Notes under the pieces: model-generated | What the model was told of the DNA's origin: nothing | The model's database searches: none | What the model saw: only the letters and a program-made list of their open reading frames with translations | Shown: positions 32,936-42,309 of the stretch, piece after piece | How positions within the stretch are numbered: the first letter of the stretch is position 1 | Layout of the letters: the number at the start of each line of letters is the position of its first letter | From: Pseudomonas fulva NBRC 16637 = DSM 17717 | Lineage (GTDB): Bacteria; Pseudomonadota; Gammaproteobacteria; Pseudomonadales; Pseudomonadaceae | DNA: 64,000 nt | Direction: 5' to 3' | Assembly: GCF_000730565.1 (NCBI RefSeq) | Contig: NZ_BBIQ01000018.1 | Coordinates: forward strand, 1 to 64,000 | Translations under genes and position numbers: made by a program

Positions 32936-33826
32936 ATGCCTGTCGAACTCCCCCTGGCCCCTCTGCAACGCCTGACATTGCCCTGGCTGGCGAGGGGGCA
33001 GGTCGAGACCGCCATCCTGCGCCTTGACCTGATCGACCCTCTGATCAGCGGCAACAAGTGGTTCAAGCTTCGCCATCACCTTGAGCAGGCGCTCGATGCC
33101 AAGGCCCCTGGCCTGGTGAGCCTGGGCGGCAACCATTCCAACCACCTTCATGCTCTGGCCGCTGCCGGCAAGCGGTTGGGCCTGGCCACGGCCGGCCTGC
33201 TGCGGGGGCACCCGTGCCAAACACCCACCGTGCAGGACTTGCAGGCAATGGGCATGCAACTGCACTGGCTGGGTTACGAGGGCTACCGACAACGTAACGA
33301 GGTGGGGTTCTGGACGCCCTGGCACGCGCGCTATCCCGGCTGGCACTGCATCCCCGAAGGGGGAGGCGGGCAGGCCGGCGCCCAGGGGTGCGCGTCGATC
33401 GTGACCCACCTGCACGCGCAGCTTGCGACACTGGGCTGGCCGGACTATGACGCCTGGTGGCTGGCCGCGGGCACCGGCACCACGCTTGCAGGCCTGGTGC
33501 TGGCCGAGTCAGGGGCCCATGCCGTGCATGGGGCGTTGGCCGTACCCGACCACTATGGCGTGGCCGAGACCGTGGTGGCACTTGCCGGCACCCAGGGTTA
33601 CCGCCTGCACAGTGCCAGCCGGGGCGGCTTCGGCAAGTTCGACGAACAACTGCTGGCCTTCATTGCCGACTGCGAGCAGCAGGCCGGGATCCCTTTCGAG
33701 GCGCTCTATACCGGCAAGGCATTGCTCGCGCTCAAGGCTCAGGTCGAAGCCGGATTGTTCGCGCCCGGCACTCGCTTGGTGTTCGTCCATACCGGCGGTT
33801 TGCAGGGCCGTCGGGGTTACTTGTAA
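32936..33826 (+). CDS. PLP-dependent 1-aminocyclopropane-1-carboxylate deaminase/D-cysteine desulfhydrase family
   Basis: This 296-aa fold-II PLP enzyme has its Schiff-base lysine in ISGNKWFKLRHHL (about 38-50) and the phosphate-side loop SLGGNHSNHLHALAAAG. The AAGTGTTLAGL segment is the PLP-phosphate glycine loop. It belongs to the ACC deaminase/D-cysteine desulfhydrase group; sequence reading cannot decide between the two activities, and true ACC deaminases are usually longer (about 340 aa), which favours a desulfhydrase-like role. It overlaps the convergent cytochrome gene by 10 nt. Confidence 0.85.
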   Translation: MPVELPLAPLQRLTLPWLARGQVETAILRLDLIDPLISGNKWFKLRHHLEQALDAKAPGLVSLGGNHSNHLHALAAAGKRLGLATAGLLRGHPCQTPTVQDLQAMGMQLHWLGYEGYRQRNEVGFWTPWHARYPGWHCIPEGGGGQAGAQGCASIVTHLHAQLATLGWPDYDAWWLAAGTGTTLAGLVLAESGAHAVHGALAVPDHYGVAETVVALAGTQGYRLHSASRGGFGKFDEQLLAFIADCEQQAGIPFEALYTGKALLALKAQVEAGLFAPGTRLVFVHTGGLQGRRGYL

Positions 33827-34362
33827 GGCAGCATGCGCAGCAACGTATTGTCGCGTTTGACATAGTGATGATAAAGGCCGGCCAGCGCATGCAGGCCGAT
33901 CAGCCAGTAGCCCCAGGTACCCACACGCTCATGCCAGCCCTTGATGAACTTGGCCAGGTCTACGTCAGGGCCGATCAGGTGCGGCAGCTCAAGGCCATAG
34001 AACGGTATCGGTTTGTCGGCGGCGCTGAGGATCAGCCAGCCGGCCAGCGGCATGCCGATCATCAGCAGGTACAGCAGCAGGTGAACCAGATGGGCCAGGC
34101 CGGTTTGCCAGGCAGGGGGTTTGGGTGAGATGGGAGGCGCGCGATGGACCACGCGCATGGCCAGGCGCAGCCATACCAGCACGAACACGCTCAGGCCCAA
34201 CATGAAATGCAGGTCTTTCATCAGGTTGCGCTCTGCGCTGTCGCGCGGGAAGATCCCGCGAAACTCGATACAGGCATAAACGGCGGCCAGCAGCACCAGC
34301 ATCAGCCAGTGCAGGACAATGGACACGCGCGCGTAATGGGGCGCTGGGGTGCTCGAAACCAT
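33817..34362 (-). CDS. Cytochrome b561
   Basis: This 181-aa diheme cytochrome b561 (CybB-type) has four membrane segments (about 12-30, 50-70, 88-108, 145-165). Candidate haem ligands are the histidines of VLHWLML, LHFMLG, HLVHLLLY and LHALAGLYHH. It shuttles electrons in the inner membrane, with superoxide:quinone activity known for E. coli CybB. It is convergent with the PLP enzyme gene. It appears to be monocistronic. Confidence 0.92.
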   Translation of the reverse strand: MVSSTPAPHYARVSIVLHWLMLVLLAAVYACIEFRGIFPRDSAERNLMKDLHFMLGLSVFVLVWLRLAMRVVHRAPPISPKPPAWQTGLAHLVHLLLYLLMIGMPLAGWLILSAADKPIPFYGLELPHLIGPDVDLAKFIKGWHERVGTWGYWLIGLHALAGLYHHYVKRDNTLLRMLPYK

Positions 34363-34490
34363 GGTTGATCCTCATCGGTCGGTGGGGCAGCGCTCTTGGT
34401 GGCGCTCAGGTCCAGTTTACGGGTTACCCGGGCTGCATCATTGCTCCAGGTCGGTGAAAAATATGTTGCCGCCTATGGGAGGATCTGCGG

Positions 34491-35423
34491 TCAGAGAGCC
34501 AGCGCGCCTGGCCACTGATCGGCAACCAGGAACACCCGCTCTACCTCTTGCCAGCTGCCGTCCTGCTGCCGTTGCATGTTGACGAGCAACTGCGCAGGCG
34601 CATCGGGCGCCAGCAGGTGCAGCCACGCGGCGAACTGAGCAGCGCTCCAGACCTCGCAGGCCGCACACCGTGCGGGGGCCAGCCAAGCGCTGCGCGCCAG
34701 CGGTTGCCAATGCCCGTCTGGTGCGCTGATCCAGTCCTTGCGATGCAACCACCGGCCACGCAAGTGCTGGGGGTGGACGCCCTGCGGCGCCTGGCTCGCG
34801 GCCAGCGTCGGGTAGAACAGGTAGCCCCCCATCCACATGCTGGCCTGCACCGTAGGCAGGTCGAGCCGCTCGAGGGCGGTACGGCCCTGGGTGCTGGCTG
34901 ACATGGGCAACTGGTGGCGGCGGGTGTGTTCCAGCTTGGCTTGCAGGCGATCGTGGCAGCCAGGCCCCAGCCAGCCCCCAGGGTCGGTACCGAAGCGCTC
35001 AGGGCCCAGGTACAGCTTGATGGCCAGTTCCAGGTGATGCACCCCATCGCGATCACGCAGCACCACATCCAGCTCGCCCAAGGTCCGGCCGTCTTCGCGG
35101 ATAGCCAGGTTGGCCGCCAACAGTTCGACGCCGGGCGCCTGTTGCAAGGCAAACTGCCACAGGCGTTCGTAATACAGCCCGAGGCGGCGGCTGCCAAGGC
35201 CCTTGAGCCAGTGCTGCAAGGGCGTGTCATCGGCGTCCAGCCCGTGCAGCCAGGCCTGTAACGCCTGCGGCCGCTCCACCCAGAGGCTGCCTGCCAGCGG
35301 GTGGCGCTGGGGGCAGCCTGCGTTCTCCAGCAGCGGCGGCGAGAGCAGGGTCCAGGCAAGGTCACGCACCGCGGGGCGCTGGAACAGCCGGGGCAGGTGC
35401 ACGAGCGAAGGAAATGGCATCAT
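34491..35423 (-). CDS. DUF1853 family protein
   Basis: This 310-aa soluble protein has a conserved N-terminal segment (RDLAWTLLSPPLL), a nuclease-reminiscent middle ELDVVLRDRDGVHHLELAIKLYLG (about 115-140; E-x-D...E-x-x-x-K pattern) and an aromatic-rich C-terminal half. The D...ExK arrangement resembles PD-(D/E)XK nuclease cores, which is a sequence impression only. It reads away from nadK across 87 bp. No function has been assigned to the family as far as I know. Confidence 0.8.
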   Translation of the reverse strand: MMPFPSLVHLPRLFQRPAVRDLAWTLLSPPLLENAGCPQRHPLAGSLWVERPQALQAWLHGLDADDTPLQHWLKGLGSRRLGLYYERLWQFALQQAPGVELLAANLAIREDGRTLGELDVVLRDRDGVHHLELAIKLYLGPERFGTDPGGWLGPGCHDRLQAKLEHTRRHQLPMSASTQGRTALERLDLPTVQASMWMGGYLFYPTLAASQAPQGVHPQHLRGRWLHRKDWISAPDGHWQPLARSAWLAPARCAACEVWSAAQFAAWLHLLAPDAPAQLLVNMQRQQDGSWQEVERVFLVADQWPGALAL

Positions 35424-35441
35424 CCTGCGAGCATAGCCGGT

Positions 35442-35470
35442 TTGCCGCTGCTTCGTGGTTCGCCCATAAT
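35442..35470 (+). promoter_or_regulatory. Sigma-70 promoter of nadK operon
   Basis: TTGCCG (35442-35447) and CATAAT (35465-35470) are separated by 17 bases, 40 bases before the nadK ATG. Confidence 0.6.
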
Positions 35471-35510
35471 CGCTGCATCGTCACCCGTCGCAGAGCCTTG
35501 CAGGAGCCCC

Positions 35511-36401
35511 ATGGAGCAATTTCGCAATATCGGTATCATCGGTCGTCTCGGCAGCTCGCAGGTGCTGGACACCATCCGCCGACTGAAAAAATTCCTCCTC
35601 GAGCGCCACTTGCATGTGATCCTCGAAGACACCATCGGTGAAGTCCTGCCCGGCCACGGGCTGCAGACTTCCACCCGCAAGCTGCTGGGCGAGGTCTGTG
35701 ACCTGGTCATCGTGGTCGGCGGCGACGGCAGCCTGCTGGGCGCTGCGCGTGCCCTGGCGCGTCACAATATCCCGGTACTGGGCATCAATCGGGGCAACCT
35801 GGGCTTTCTCACTGACATCCGTCCGGATGAACTGGAAGAGAAAGTCTCCGAGGTGCTCGAGGGTCACTACCTGGTCGAGAACCGTTTCCTGCTGCAAGCC
35901 GAAGTGCGCCGTCATCAGGAGGCGATCGGCCAGGGCGATGCGCTCAACGACGTGGTCCTGCACCCCGGCAAGTCCACCCGCATGATCGAATTCGAGATCT
36001 ACATCGACGGCCAGTTCGTCTGCAGCCAGAAGGCCGACGGCCTGATCGTCGCCACCCCGACCGGCTCCACCGCCTACGCATTGTCCGCAGGTGGCCCGAT
36101 CATGCACCCCAAGCTCGATGCAATCGTCATCGTGCCCATGTACCCGCACACCTTGTCAGGGCGGCCGATCGTCGTCGATGGCAACAGCGAACTGAAGATC
36201 GTGGTGGCCAAGGACCTGCAGATCTACCCGCAGGTGTCGTGTGACGGTCAGAACCACTTCACCTGTGCACCCGGTGACACCATCACGGTGAGCAAGAAGC
36301 CCCAGAAGCTGCGCCTGATCCACCCGCTGGACCACAACTACTACGAAGTCTGCCGCACGAAGCTTGGCTGGGGCAGCCGCCTGGGGGGCAGGGACGACTG
36401 A
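35511..36401 (+). CDS. nadK: NAD kinase
   Basis: NadK (296 aa) phosphorylates NAD+ to NADP+ using ATP or polyphosphate. The GGDGS motif (70-74; Asp72 catalytic) and the NE-type substrate region VVLHPGKSTRMIEFEIYIDG followed by ATPTGSTAYALSAGGPIMHP are all present. ATG 35511 is preceded by AGGAG at 6-base spacing and gives the typical length, so the longer open frame upstream is not used. It overlaps the phosphatase gene in TGATG. Confidence 0.97.
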   Translation: MEQFRNIGIIGRLGSSQVLDTIRRLKKFLLERHLHVILEDTIGEVLPGHGLQTSTRKLLGEVCDLVIVVGGDGSLLGAARALARHNIPVLGINRGNLGFLTDIRPDELEEKVSEVLEGHYLVENRFLLQAEVRRHQEAIGQGDALNDVVLHPGKSTRMIEFEIYIDGQFVCSQKADGLIVATPTGSTAYALSAGGPIMHPKLDAIVIVPMYPHTLSGRPIVVDGNSELKIVVAKDLQIYPQVSCDGQNHFTCAPGDTITVSKKPQKLRLIHPLDHNYYEVCRTKLGWGSRLGGRDD

Positions 36402-37372
36402 TGCTGGATCCGGCGCGCAGTTTCGACATCATCGGTGACGTTCACGGCTGTGCCTTGACCCTCGAGCGTTTGCTCGACGCCCTCGGTTACCAGCGCATTG
36501 CCGGCGTCTGGCGCCACCCTCGGCGCCAGGCGCTGTTTTTGGGCGATATCGTGGACCGCGGCCCGCGTATCCGCGAAGCCCTGCACATCGTTCACGACAT
36601 GGTCGCCGCCGGGCAGGCGCACTGCATCATGGGCAATCACGAATACAGCGCCCTAGGGTGGGTGACGCCGGCACTGCCGGGCAGTGGCAAGGCCTTCGTG
36701 CGCGAACACACCCCTCGCCACGCCAGGCTCATCGACGAAACCCTCACCCAGTTCGCCCATCACCCTGCGGACTGGCAGGCGTTTCTCGACTGGTTCCAGA
36801 CGCTACCCCTGTTCATCGATGCCGGTCGCTTTCGCCTCGTACACGCCTGCTGGGATGCACGCCTGATCGAGCCTCTGCGTCGCCAGTACCCCGACGGGCG
36901 CGTCGACCGCCACTTCGTCCAGGCGTCGGCGGTGAGCGGCAGCTTTGCCGCCAACGTCTGCAACCGCCTGCTGCGCGGCACCGACATGCGCTTGCCCGAT
37001 GGCCTCACCCTGACCGGTGGCGATGGCCTGACCCGCGCCTTCTTCCGCACCAAGTTCTGGGAAGACGACCCGCAGACCTACGGGGACATCGTCTTCCAGC
37101 CCGATGCGCTGCCAGCGGAGGTGGCCAACACACCGCTGAGCCACAGCCAGAAGAGCGCGTTGCTGCGCTACGCCGAGGACGAGCCCATGCTGTTCGTTGG
37201 CCATTACTGGCGCAGCGGCCGGCCCGCCCCGATTCGCAGCAACCTGGCCTGCCTGGACTACAGCGCCGTGTTGTACGGCAAGCTGGTCGCCTACAGGCTG
37301 GACGATGAAACCCGTATCGACCCCCGCAAGTTCGTCTGGGTGGATGTCGACCGACCACAGGCTAGCCAATGA
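36401..37372 (+). CDS. Metallophosphoesterase (serine/threonine-phosphatase-like)
   Basis: This 323-aa calcineurin-type phosphatase has the metal-binding signature in order: GDVHG (near residue 10), GDIVDRGP (about 47-54), GNHE (about 76-79) and a C-terminal VGHYW histidine. It resembles PrpA/ApaH-like enzymes but is longer than lambda-type PP2A relatives. It sits between nadK and glpG with stop/start overlaps on both sides (1 nt and 4 nt), so it belongs to a coupled operon. Its substrate is unknown. Confidence 0.88.
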   Translation: MLDPARSFDIIGDVHGCALTLERLLDALGYQRIAGVWRHPRRQALFLGDIVDRGPRIREALHIVHDMVAAGQAHCIMGNHEYSALGWVTPALPGSGKAFVREHTPRHARLIDETLTQFAHHPADWQAFLDWFQTLPLFIDAGRFRLVHACWDARLIEPLRRQYPDGRVDRHFVQASAVSGSFAANVCNRLLRGTDMRLPDGLTLTGGDGLTRAFFRTKFWEDDPQTYGDIVFQPDALPAEVANTPLSHSQKSALLRYAEDEPMLFVGHYWRSGRPAPIRSNLACLDYSAVLYGKLVAYRLDDETRIDPRKFVWVDVDRPQASQ

Positions 37373-38256
37373 ACATTATCCAAGTGATGCGCCTGCCGCT
37401 GACGGTGGACCTCAGCGGTTTCGTGCAGATGCTGCAACGCTTGCAGGTACCGCACCGGGTCAGCGAGGAGGGCGAGGACCAGGTACTCTGGGCGCCTGAT
37501 ACCCTGGCCGACGAGGTGTTGCACCTCTACCAGCGCTACCCCGATGGCAACGCCGACCTGCAGGCCGAGCCTGACCCCGCGTTGCCCGACCAGCAGGTGC
37601 AAGAGGTGCCACAGCCGTCGCTGCTGGCCCAGGCAAAGGCTTGCAAGGTCACTGCCCTGACGCTGCTGCTGACCTTCATGGTCGCTGGGCTCACGGGCTT
37701 GGGCGACAACTTCACCACCATCAGCTGGTTCACGTTTCTCGATTTTCACGTGCAGGGCGATTACCTGTACTTCGCGCCCCTGGCCGAGGGCCTGGCGCAC
37801 GGGCAATGGTGGCGGCTGGTCTCGCCCATGCTGCTTCATTTCGGCGCGCTGCACCTGGCCATGAACAGCCTGTGGTTCTGGGAGCTGGGCAAGCGCATCG
37901 AACTGCGCCAGGGCCCGTGGACGTTGCTGGGGCTCACCCTGCTGTTCAGCCTGGTATCGAACCTGGCCCAACACTACACCACGGGGCCTGGCCTGTTCGG
38001 TGGGCTTTCAGGCGTGCTTTATGGCCTGCTCGGGCACATCTGGCTGTATCAATGGCGGGCGCCAAACCCGCACTTCAACCTGCCCAAGGGCGTGCTGGTG
38101 ATGATGCTCCTCTGGCTGGTGGTGTGCCTGACCGGCGTCGTCGGCACCCTGGGCCTGGGCCAGATCGCCAACGCCGCGCACGTCGGCGGGTTGCTCATCG
38201 GATGCCTGACCGGGCTCTTGGGTGGGGCGCTCGCCCGGCGTAAACTGTCGGCTTGA
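37369..38256 (+). CDS. glpG: Rhomboid intramembrane serine protease GlpG-like
   Basis: This 295-aa rhomboid protease cleaves transmembrane substrates in the inner membrane. A cytoplasmic N-terminal domain (about 1-85, as in GlpG) precedes six membrane helices. The catalytic dyad is Ser214 in GGLSGVLYG and His271 in NAAHVGG; the HxxxN element is HLAMNSLW. It starts in ATGA inside the phosphatase stop. The symbol follows topology and the N-terminal domain, not the glp operon. Confidence 0.9.
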   Translation: MNIIQVMRLPLTVDLSGFVQMLQRLQVPHRVSEEGEDQVLWAPDTLADEVLHLYQRYPDGNADLQAEPDPALPDQQVQEVPQPSLLAQAKACKVTALTLLLTFMVAGLTGLGDNFTTISWFTFLDFHVQGDYLYFAPLAEGLAHGQWWRLVSPMLLHFGALHLAMNSLWFWELGKRIELRQGPWTLLGLTLLFSLVSNLAQHYTTGPGLFGGLSGVLYGLLGHIWLYQWRAPNPHFNLPKGVLVMMLLWLVVCLTGVVGTLGLGQIANAAHVGGLLIGCLTGLLGGALARRKLSA

Positions 38257-38269
38257 ATCAGGAGACAAC

Positions 38270-38530
38270 ATGTCCACTTTCGCGCAAATGATCGAAAACA
38301 TCACCCCGGAAATCTACGAGAGCCTGAAACTGGCCGTGGAAATCGGCAAATGGTCGGACGGCCGCAAGCTGACTGCCGAGCAGAAAGAGCTGTCCCTGCA
38401 AGCGGTCATCGCCTGGGAGATGAAAAACCTGCCCGAGGACCAGCGCACCGGTTACATGGGCCCGCAGGAATGTGCGTCCAAGTCCGCCCCCGTTCCCAAC
38501 ATCCTGTTCAAGTCGGACTCGGTACATTGA
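38270..38530 (+). CDS. DUF1315 (YeaC-like) small protein
   Basis: This 86-aa protein of the DUF1315 family reads MSTFAQMIENITPEIYESL..., with GKWSDGRKLTAEQKELSLQAVIAWE as the conserved core. It is acidic to neutral, soluble and without catalytic motif. AGGAG lies 5-6 bases before ATG 38270, 13 bp after glpG. Its stop overlaps the next gene's TTG start. Function is unknown. Confidence 0.88.
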   Translation: MSTFAQMIENITPEIYESLKLAVEIGKWSDGRKLTAEQKELSLQAVIAWEMKNLPEDQRTGYMGPQECASKSAPVPNILFKSDSVH

Positions 38531-39357
38531 TCGAACTCGCTCGTGGCTCGTTGAGCAAAATGGCCGTCAGCCTGGCGGCCCCCGTGGTGCAATACAGCTT
38601 TCGCCTAGGCGATACCCTGGTGCCAGTCAACCCGCTGATCGGCAAGCCGCTGCGCCTGCACTACCTGGGCGCCATCCACTGCAGCCACTGCGGCAAGCGC
38701 ACCAAGAGCAGCTACAGCCAGGGTTACTGCTACCCCTGCATGACCAAGCTGGCCCAGTGCGACATGTGCATCATGGCCCCGGAGCGCTGCCACTACGACG
38801 CAGGCACCTGCCGCGATCCGTCCTGGGGCGAGCAGTTCTGCATGACCGACCACGTGGTCTACCTGGCCAACTCCTCCGGTATCAAGGTCGGTATCACCCG
38901 CGCCACCCAGTTGCCCACCCGCTGGCTCGACCAAGGTGCCAGCCAGGCCTTGCCTATCCTCAGGGTGGCCACCCGGCAGCAGTCCGGGCTGGTCGAAGAC
39001 CTGCTGCGCAGTCAGGTGCCGGACCGCACCAATTGGCGCGCCCTGCTCAAGGGTGACGCCGCGCTGCTTGATCTGCCGGCCTTGCGCGATCAGGTGCTGG
39101 AGGCGTGTGCCGAAGGGCTTGGCCAGCTGCAGGCGCGCTTCGGCCTGCAGGCGATTCAGCCCCTGACCGACGCCGAGGTCGTGCACATGACGTACCCGGT
39201 CCAGGCTTACCCCACCAAGGTGGTCAGCTTCAACCTGGACAAGACCCCGATCGTGGAGGGCACGCTGCTGGGCATCAAGGGCCAGTACCTGATCTTCGAC
39301 ACCGGTGTGATCAATATTCGCAAGTACACGGCCTACCAGTTGGCCGTGCTCCAGTAA
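38527..39357 (+). CDS. DUF2797 cysteine-rich protein
   Basis: This protein (276 aa from TTG 38527) has an N-terminal zinc-ribbon-like block (CSHCGKRTKSSYSQGYCYPC) and a second Cys cluster (CDMCIMAPERCHYDAGTC...), then a GIY-YIG-reminiscent segment (VYLANSSGIKVGITRATQLPTRW) as described for DUF2797. TTG 38527 overlaps the DUF1315 stop (TTGA) and gives MIELARGSLSKM; ATG 38560 is an alternative, neither with a strong ribosome site. It lies 13 bp ahead of pepN. The role is unknown; DNA or RNA binding is plausible but unproven. Confidence 0.78.
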   Translation: MIELARGSLSKMAVSLAAPVVQYSFRLGDTLVPVNPLIGKPLRLHYLGAIHCSHCGKRTKSSYSQGYCYPCMTKLAQCDMCIMAPERCHYDAGTCRDPSWGEQFCMTDHVVYLANSSGIKVGITRATQLPTRWLDQGASQALPILRVATRQQSGLVEDLLRSQVPDRTNWRALLKGDAALLDLPALRDQVLEACAEGLGQLQARFGLQAIQPLTDAEVVHMTYPVQAYPTKVVSFNLDKTPIVEGTLLGIKGQYLIFDTGVINIRKYTAYQLAVLQ

Positions 39358-39370
39358 AAGGGACCTGCAG

Positions 39371-42028
39371 ATGCGTACCGAACAACCGCAAGTGATCCAT
39401 CTTAAGGACTACAAGGCGCCTGAGTACCTGATCGACGAAACGCACCTGACCTTCGAGCTGTTCGAAGACCACACCCTGGTCCACGCGCAACTGATCATGC
39501 GCCGCAACCCGGTGCATGGGGGCGGCCTGCCTGCGCTGGTGCTCGACGGCCAGCAACTCGAGCTGGTGCGCGCCGCCCTCGACGATGAACCCTTGCAGGC
39601 CGGCGACTACCAGATCGACGCAGGCAGCCTGACCGTCCAGCCACGGGCAGCGCAATTCACCCTCGACACCACCGTCAAGATCCATCCGGAAACCAACACA
39701 GCGCTCGAGGGCCTGTACAAGTCCGGCAAGATGTTCTGCACCCAGTGCGAAGCCGAGGGTTTCCGCAAGATCACCTACTACCTCGATCGCCCCGATGTCA
39801 TGAGCATCTTCACCACCACGGTGATCGCCGAACAGCATCGCTACCCGGTGCTGCTCTCCAACGGCAACCCGGTAGGCAGCGGCCCTGCCGAGGATGGCCG
39901 TCACTGGGCGACCTGGGAAGACCCGTTCATGAAGCCGGCGTACCTGTTCGCCCTGGTCGCAGGCGACCTGTGGTGCGTGGAAGACACCTTCACCCGCCAG
40001 TCGGGCCGTGATGTGACCCTGCGCATCTATGTCGAGCCGGAGAACATCGACAAGTGCAACCACGCCATGGTCAGCCTGAAGAAGTCCATGCGTTGGGACG
40101 AAGAGGTGTATGGCCGCGAGTACGACCTGGACATCTTCATGATCGTCGCGGTCAACGACTTCAACATGGGGGCCATGGAAAACAAAGGCCTTAACATCTT
40201 CAACTCCAGCTGCGTGCTGGCGCGCGCCGAAACGGCCACCGATGCCGCGCATCAGCGGGTCGAAGCCGTGGTGGCCCATGAGTACTTCCACAACTGGTCG
40301 GGCAACCGCGTCACCTGCCGCGACTGGTTCCAACTGTCGCTCAAGGAAGGCTTCACGGTGTTCCGCGATGCCGAGTTCAGCGCCGACATGAATTCACGCA
40401 CCGTCAAGCGCATCGAGGACGTTGCCTACCTGCGCACCCATCAGTTCGCCGAGGATGCGGGCCCCATGGCCCACCCGGTGCGCCCGGACAGCTTCATCGA
40501 GATTTCCAACTTCTACACCCTGACCGTGTACGAAAAAGGCTCGGAAGTGGTACGCATGGTGCGCACGCTGCTGGGGGCCGAGGGCTTCCGCCAGGGCAGC
40601 GACCTGTACTTCGAGCGTCACGATGGGCAAGCGGTGACCACCGACGACTTCATCAAGGCGATGGAAGATGCCAACGGCGTCGACCTGACTCAGTTCAAGC
40701 GCTGGTACAGCCAGGCCGGTACGCCGCGCCTGGAGGTGAGCGATGCCTACGATGAAGCGGCGCGCACCTATAGCCTGACGTTCCGCCAGAGCTGCCCACC
40801 CACCCCAGACAAGGCCGAGAAGCTGCCCTTCGTGATTCCGGTCGAATTGGGCCTGCTCGATGCCCAGGGCAACGACCTGCCGCTGCAATTGGCGGGCGAG
40901 TCCTCGGCAGTGGGCAGCACCCGGGTGCTGTCGGTGACCGAGGCCGAGCAGACCTTCGTCTTCCAGGGTATTGAAGCGCGGCCGCTGCCGTCGCTGCTGC
41001 GCGGTTTCAGTGCCCCGGTCAAGCTGAGCTTCCCATACGACCGCGACCAGTTGATGTTCCTGATGCAGCACGACAGCGACGGCTTCAACCGTTGGGAAGC
41101 CGGTCAGCAACTGGCCGTTCAGGTGTTGCAGGAGCTGATCGGCCAGCACCAGCTTGGTCAGGCGCTGCAACTGGACCCGCGTCTGCTCAAGGCGTTGGAT
41201 ACGGTGCTGGGCGACACCTCGCTCGATGCTGCCATGGTGGCCGAAATGCTCTCGCTGCCAGGGGAGGGCTACCTGACCGAGATCAGCCAGGTGGCCGATG
41301 TGGACGCCATCCACGCAGCCCGCGAGTTCGCTCGCCGGCAAATTGCCGAGCACTTGTTCGAGCCGCTCTGGACGCGTTACCAGGCCAACCGCGCGGTCTC
41401 GCGTAACACCGCGTACGTTGCCTCTGCCGAGCACTTTGCTCGCCGAAGCCTGCAGAACATCGCCCTGTCGTACCTGATGCTCAGCGCCAAACCGCAGGTG
41501 CTGGAAGCGACCCTGGAGCAGTTCGAGCAGTGCGACAACATGACCGAGCGCCTCACGGCCCTGGCGGTGCTGGTCAACTCGCCCTTCGAGGCCGAGCGCG
41601 CCAAGGCCCTGGAAAGCTTTGCTGAACACTTCAAGGACAACCCCTTGGTCATGGACCAGTGGTTCAGCGTGCAGGCGGCCAGTACCTTGCCAGGTGGCTT
41701 GGCACGGGTGAAGGCGTTGATGCAACACCCGGCCTTCACCCTGAAGAACCCGAACAAGGTGCGCGCGGTGGTCGGCGCCTTTGCCGGCCAGAACCTGGTC
41801 AACTTCCATGCTGCCGATGGCTCCGGCTACCGCTTCCTGGCGGATCTGGTGATCGAGCTCAATGCGCTCAACCCGCAGATCGCCTCCCGGCAATTGGCGC
41901 CGCTGACCCGCTGGCGCAAGTATGACGCCGCCCGGCAGGCCCTGATGAAGGGTGAGCTGGAGCGGATTCTGGCCGCTGGTGAACTCTCCAGTGACGTGTA
42001 CGAAGTCGTGAGTAAAAGCCTGGCATGA
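39371..42028 (+). CDS. pepN: Aminopeptidase N
   Basis: PepN (885 aa) is a cytosolic zinc M1 aminopeptidase that trims N-terminal residues. Zinc ligands are His303, His307 and Glu326 (HEYFH-x18-E), the catalytic Glu is Glu304, and the substrate-binding GAMEN is at 267-271. The four-domain length matches E. coli PepN (870 aa). GGGACCTGCAG precedes the ATG, and 13 bp separate it from the DUF2797 gene, so it probably closes the nadK-glpG-DUF operon. Confidence 0.97.
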   Translation: MRTEQPQVIHLKDYKAPEYLIDETHLTFELFEDHTLVHAQLIMRRNPVHGGGLPALVLDGQQLELVRAALDDEPLQAGDYQIDAGSLTVQPRAAQFTLDTTVKIHPETNTALEGLYKSGKMFCTQCEAEGFRKITYYLDRPDVMSIFTTTVIAEQHRYPVLLSNGNPVGSGPAEDGRHWATWEDPFMKPAYLFALVAGDLWCVEDTFTRQSGRDVTLRIYVEPENIDKCNHAMVSLKKSMRWDEEVYGREYDLDIFMIVAVNDFNMGAMENKGLNIFNSSCVLARAETATDAAHQRVEAVVAHEYFHNWSGNRVTCRDWFQLSLKEGFTVFRDAEFSADMNSRTVKRIEDVAYLRTHQFAEDAGPMAHPVRPDSFIEISNFYTLTVYEKGSEVVRMVRTLLGAEGFRQGSDLYFERHDGQAVTTDDFIKAMEDANGVDLTQFKRWYSQAGTPRLEVSDAYDEAARTYSLTFRQSCPPTPDKAEKLPFVIPVELGLLDAQGNDLPLQLAGESSAVGSTRVLSVTEAEQTFVFQGIEARPLPSLLRGFSAPVKLSFPYDRDQLMFLMQHDSDGFNRWEAGQQLAVQVLQELIGQHQLGQALQLDPRLLKALDTVLGDTSLDAAMVAEMLSLPGEGYLTEISQVADVDAIHAAREFARRQIAEHLFEPLWTRYQANRAVSRNTAYVASAEHFARRSLQNIALSYLMLSAKPQVLEATLEQFEQCDNMTERLTALAVLVNSPFEAERAKALESFAEHFKDNPLVMDQWFSVQAASTLPGGLARVKALMQHPAFTLKNPNKVRAVVGAFAGQNLVNFHAADGSGYRFLADLVIELNALNPQIASRQLAPLTRWRKYDAARQALMKGELERILAAGELSSDVYEVVSKSLA

Positions 42029-42229
42029 CGCCCCGGGGGGCGCCTGATGGCCCCCCGATTTCGACTGCCGACGTTGTTACGCTGCACACGCAGCGCCTGC
42101 CGGGGAATCCTGTTCGCCTGCAGGCGCTGCATCTTCTGCGCATGAACCACGCGCCTTGCGCTGATAACAAAACATAACACCCCGCCCGTTGTGCTCCTCC
42201 AAATCCTCCCGTTACGATCACCGCACGCC

Positions 42230-42309
42230 CTTGCAGGCCTCTATTGCAGGCATTTGTGCGTTTCTGCAAGGTATTGACCCACCCAACAAAAATACAATCG
42301 GGGGCAGTC
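42230..42309 (+). promoter_or_regulatory. Leader of the YCF48/RND operon
   Basis: The 281-bp gap after pepN contains two direct repeats TTGCAGGC (42230-42237 and 42244-42251), then TTGACC (42274-42279) and TACAAT (42293-42298). These two hexamers are only 13 bases apart, too close for a normal sigma-70 promoter, so the promoter is not settled. Confidence 0.35.

Noticed and set aside
42274..42298. TTGACC/TACAAT as a sigma-70 promoter of the YCF48 gene
   Set aside because: The hexamers are 13 bases apart, which is too short for normal sigma-70 spacing.
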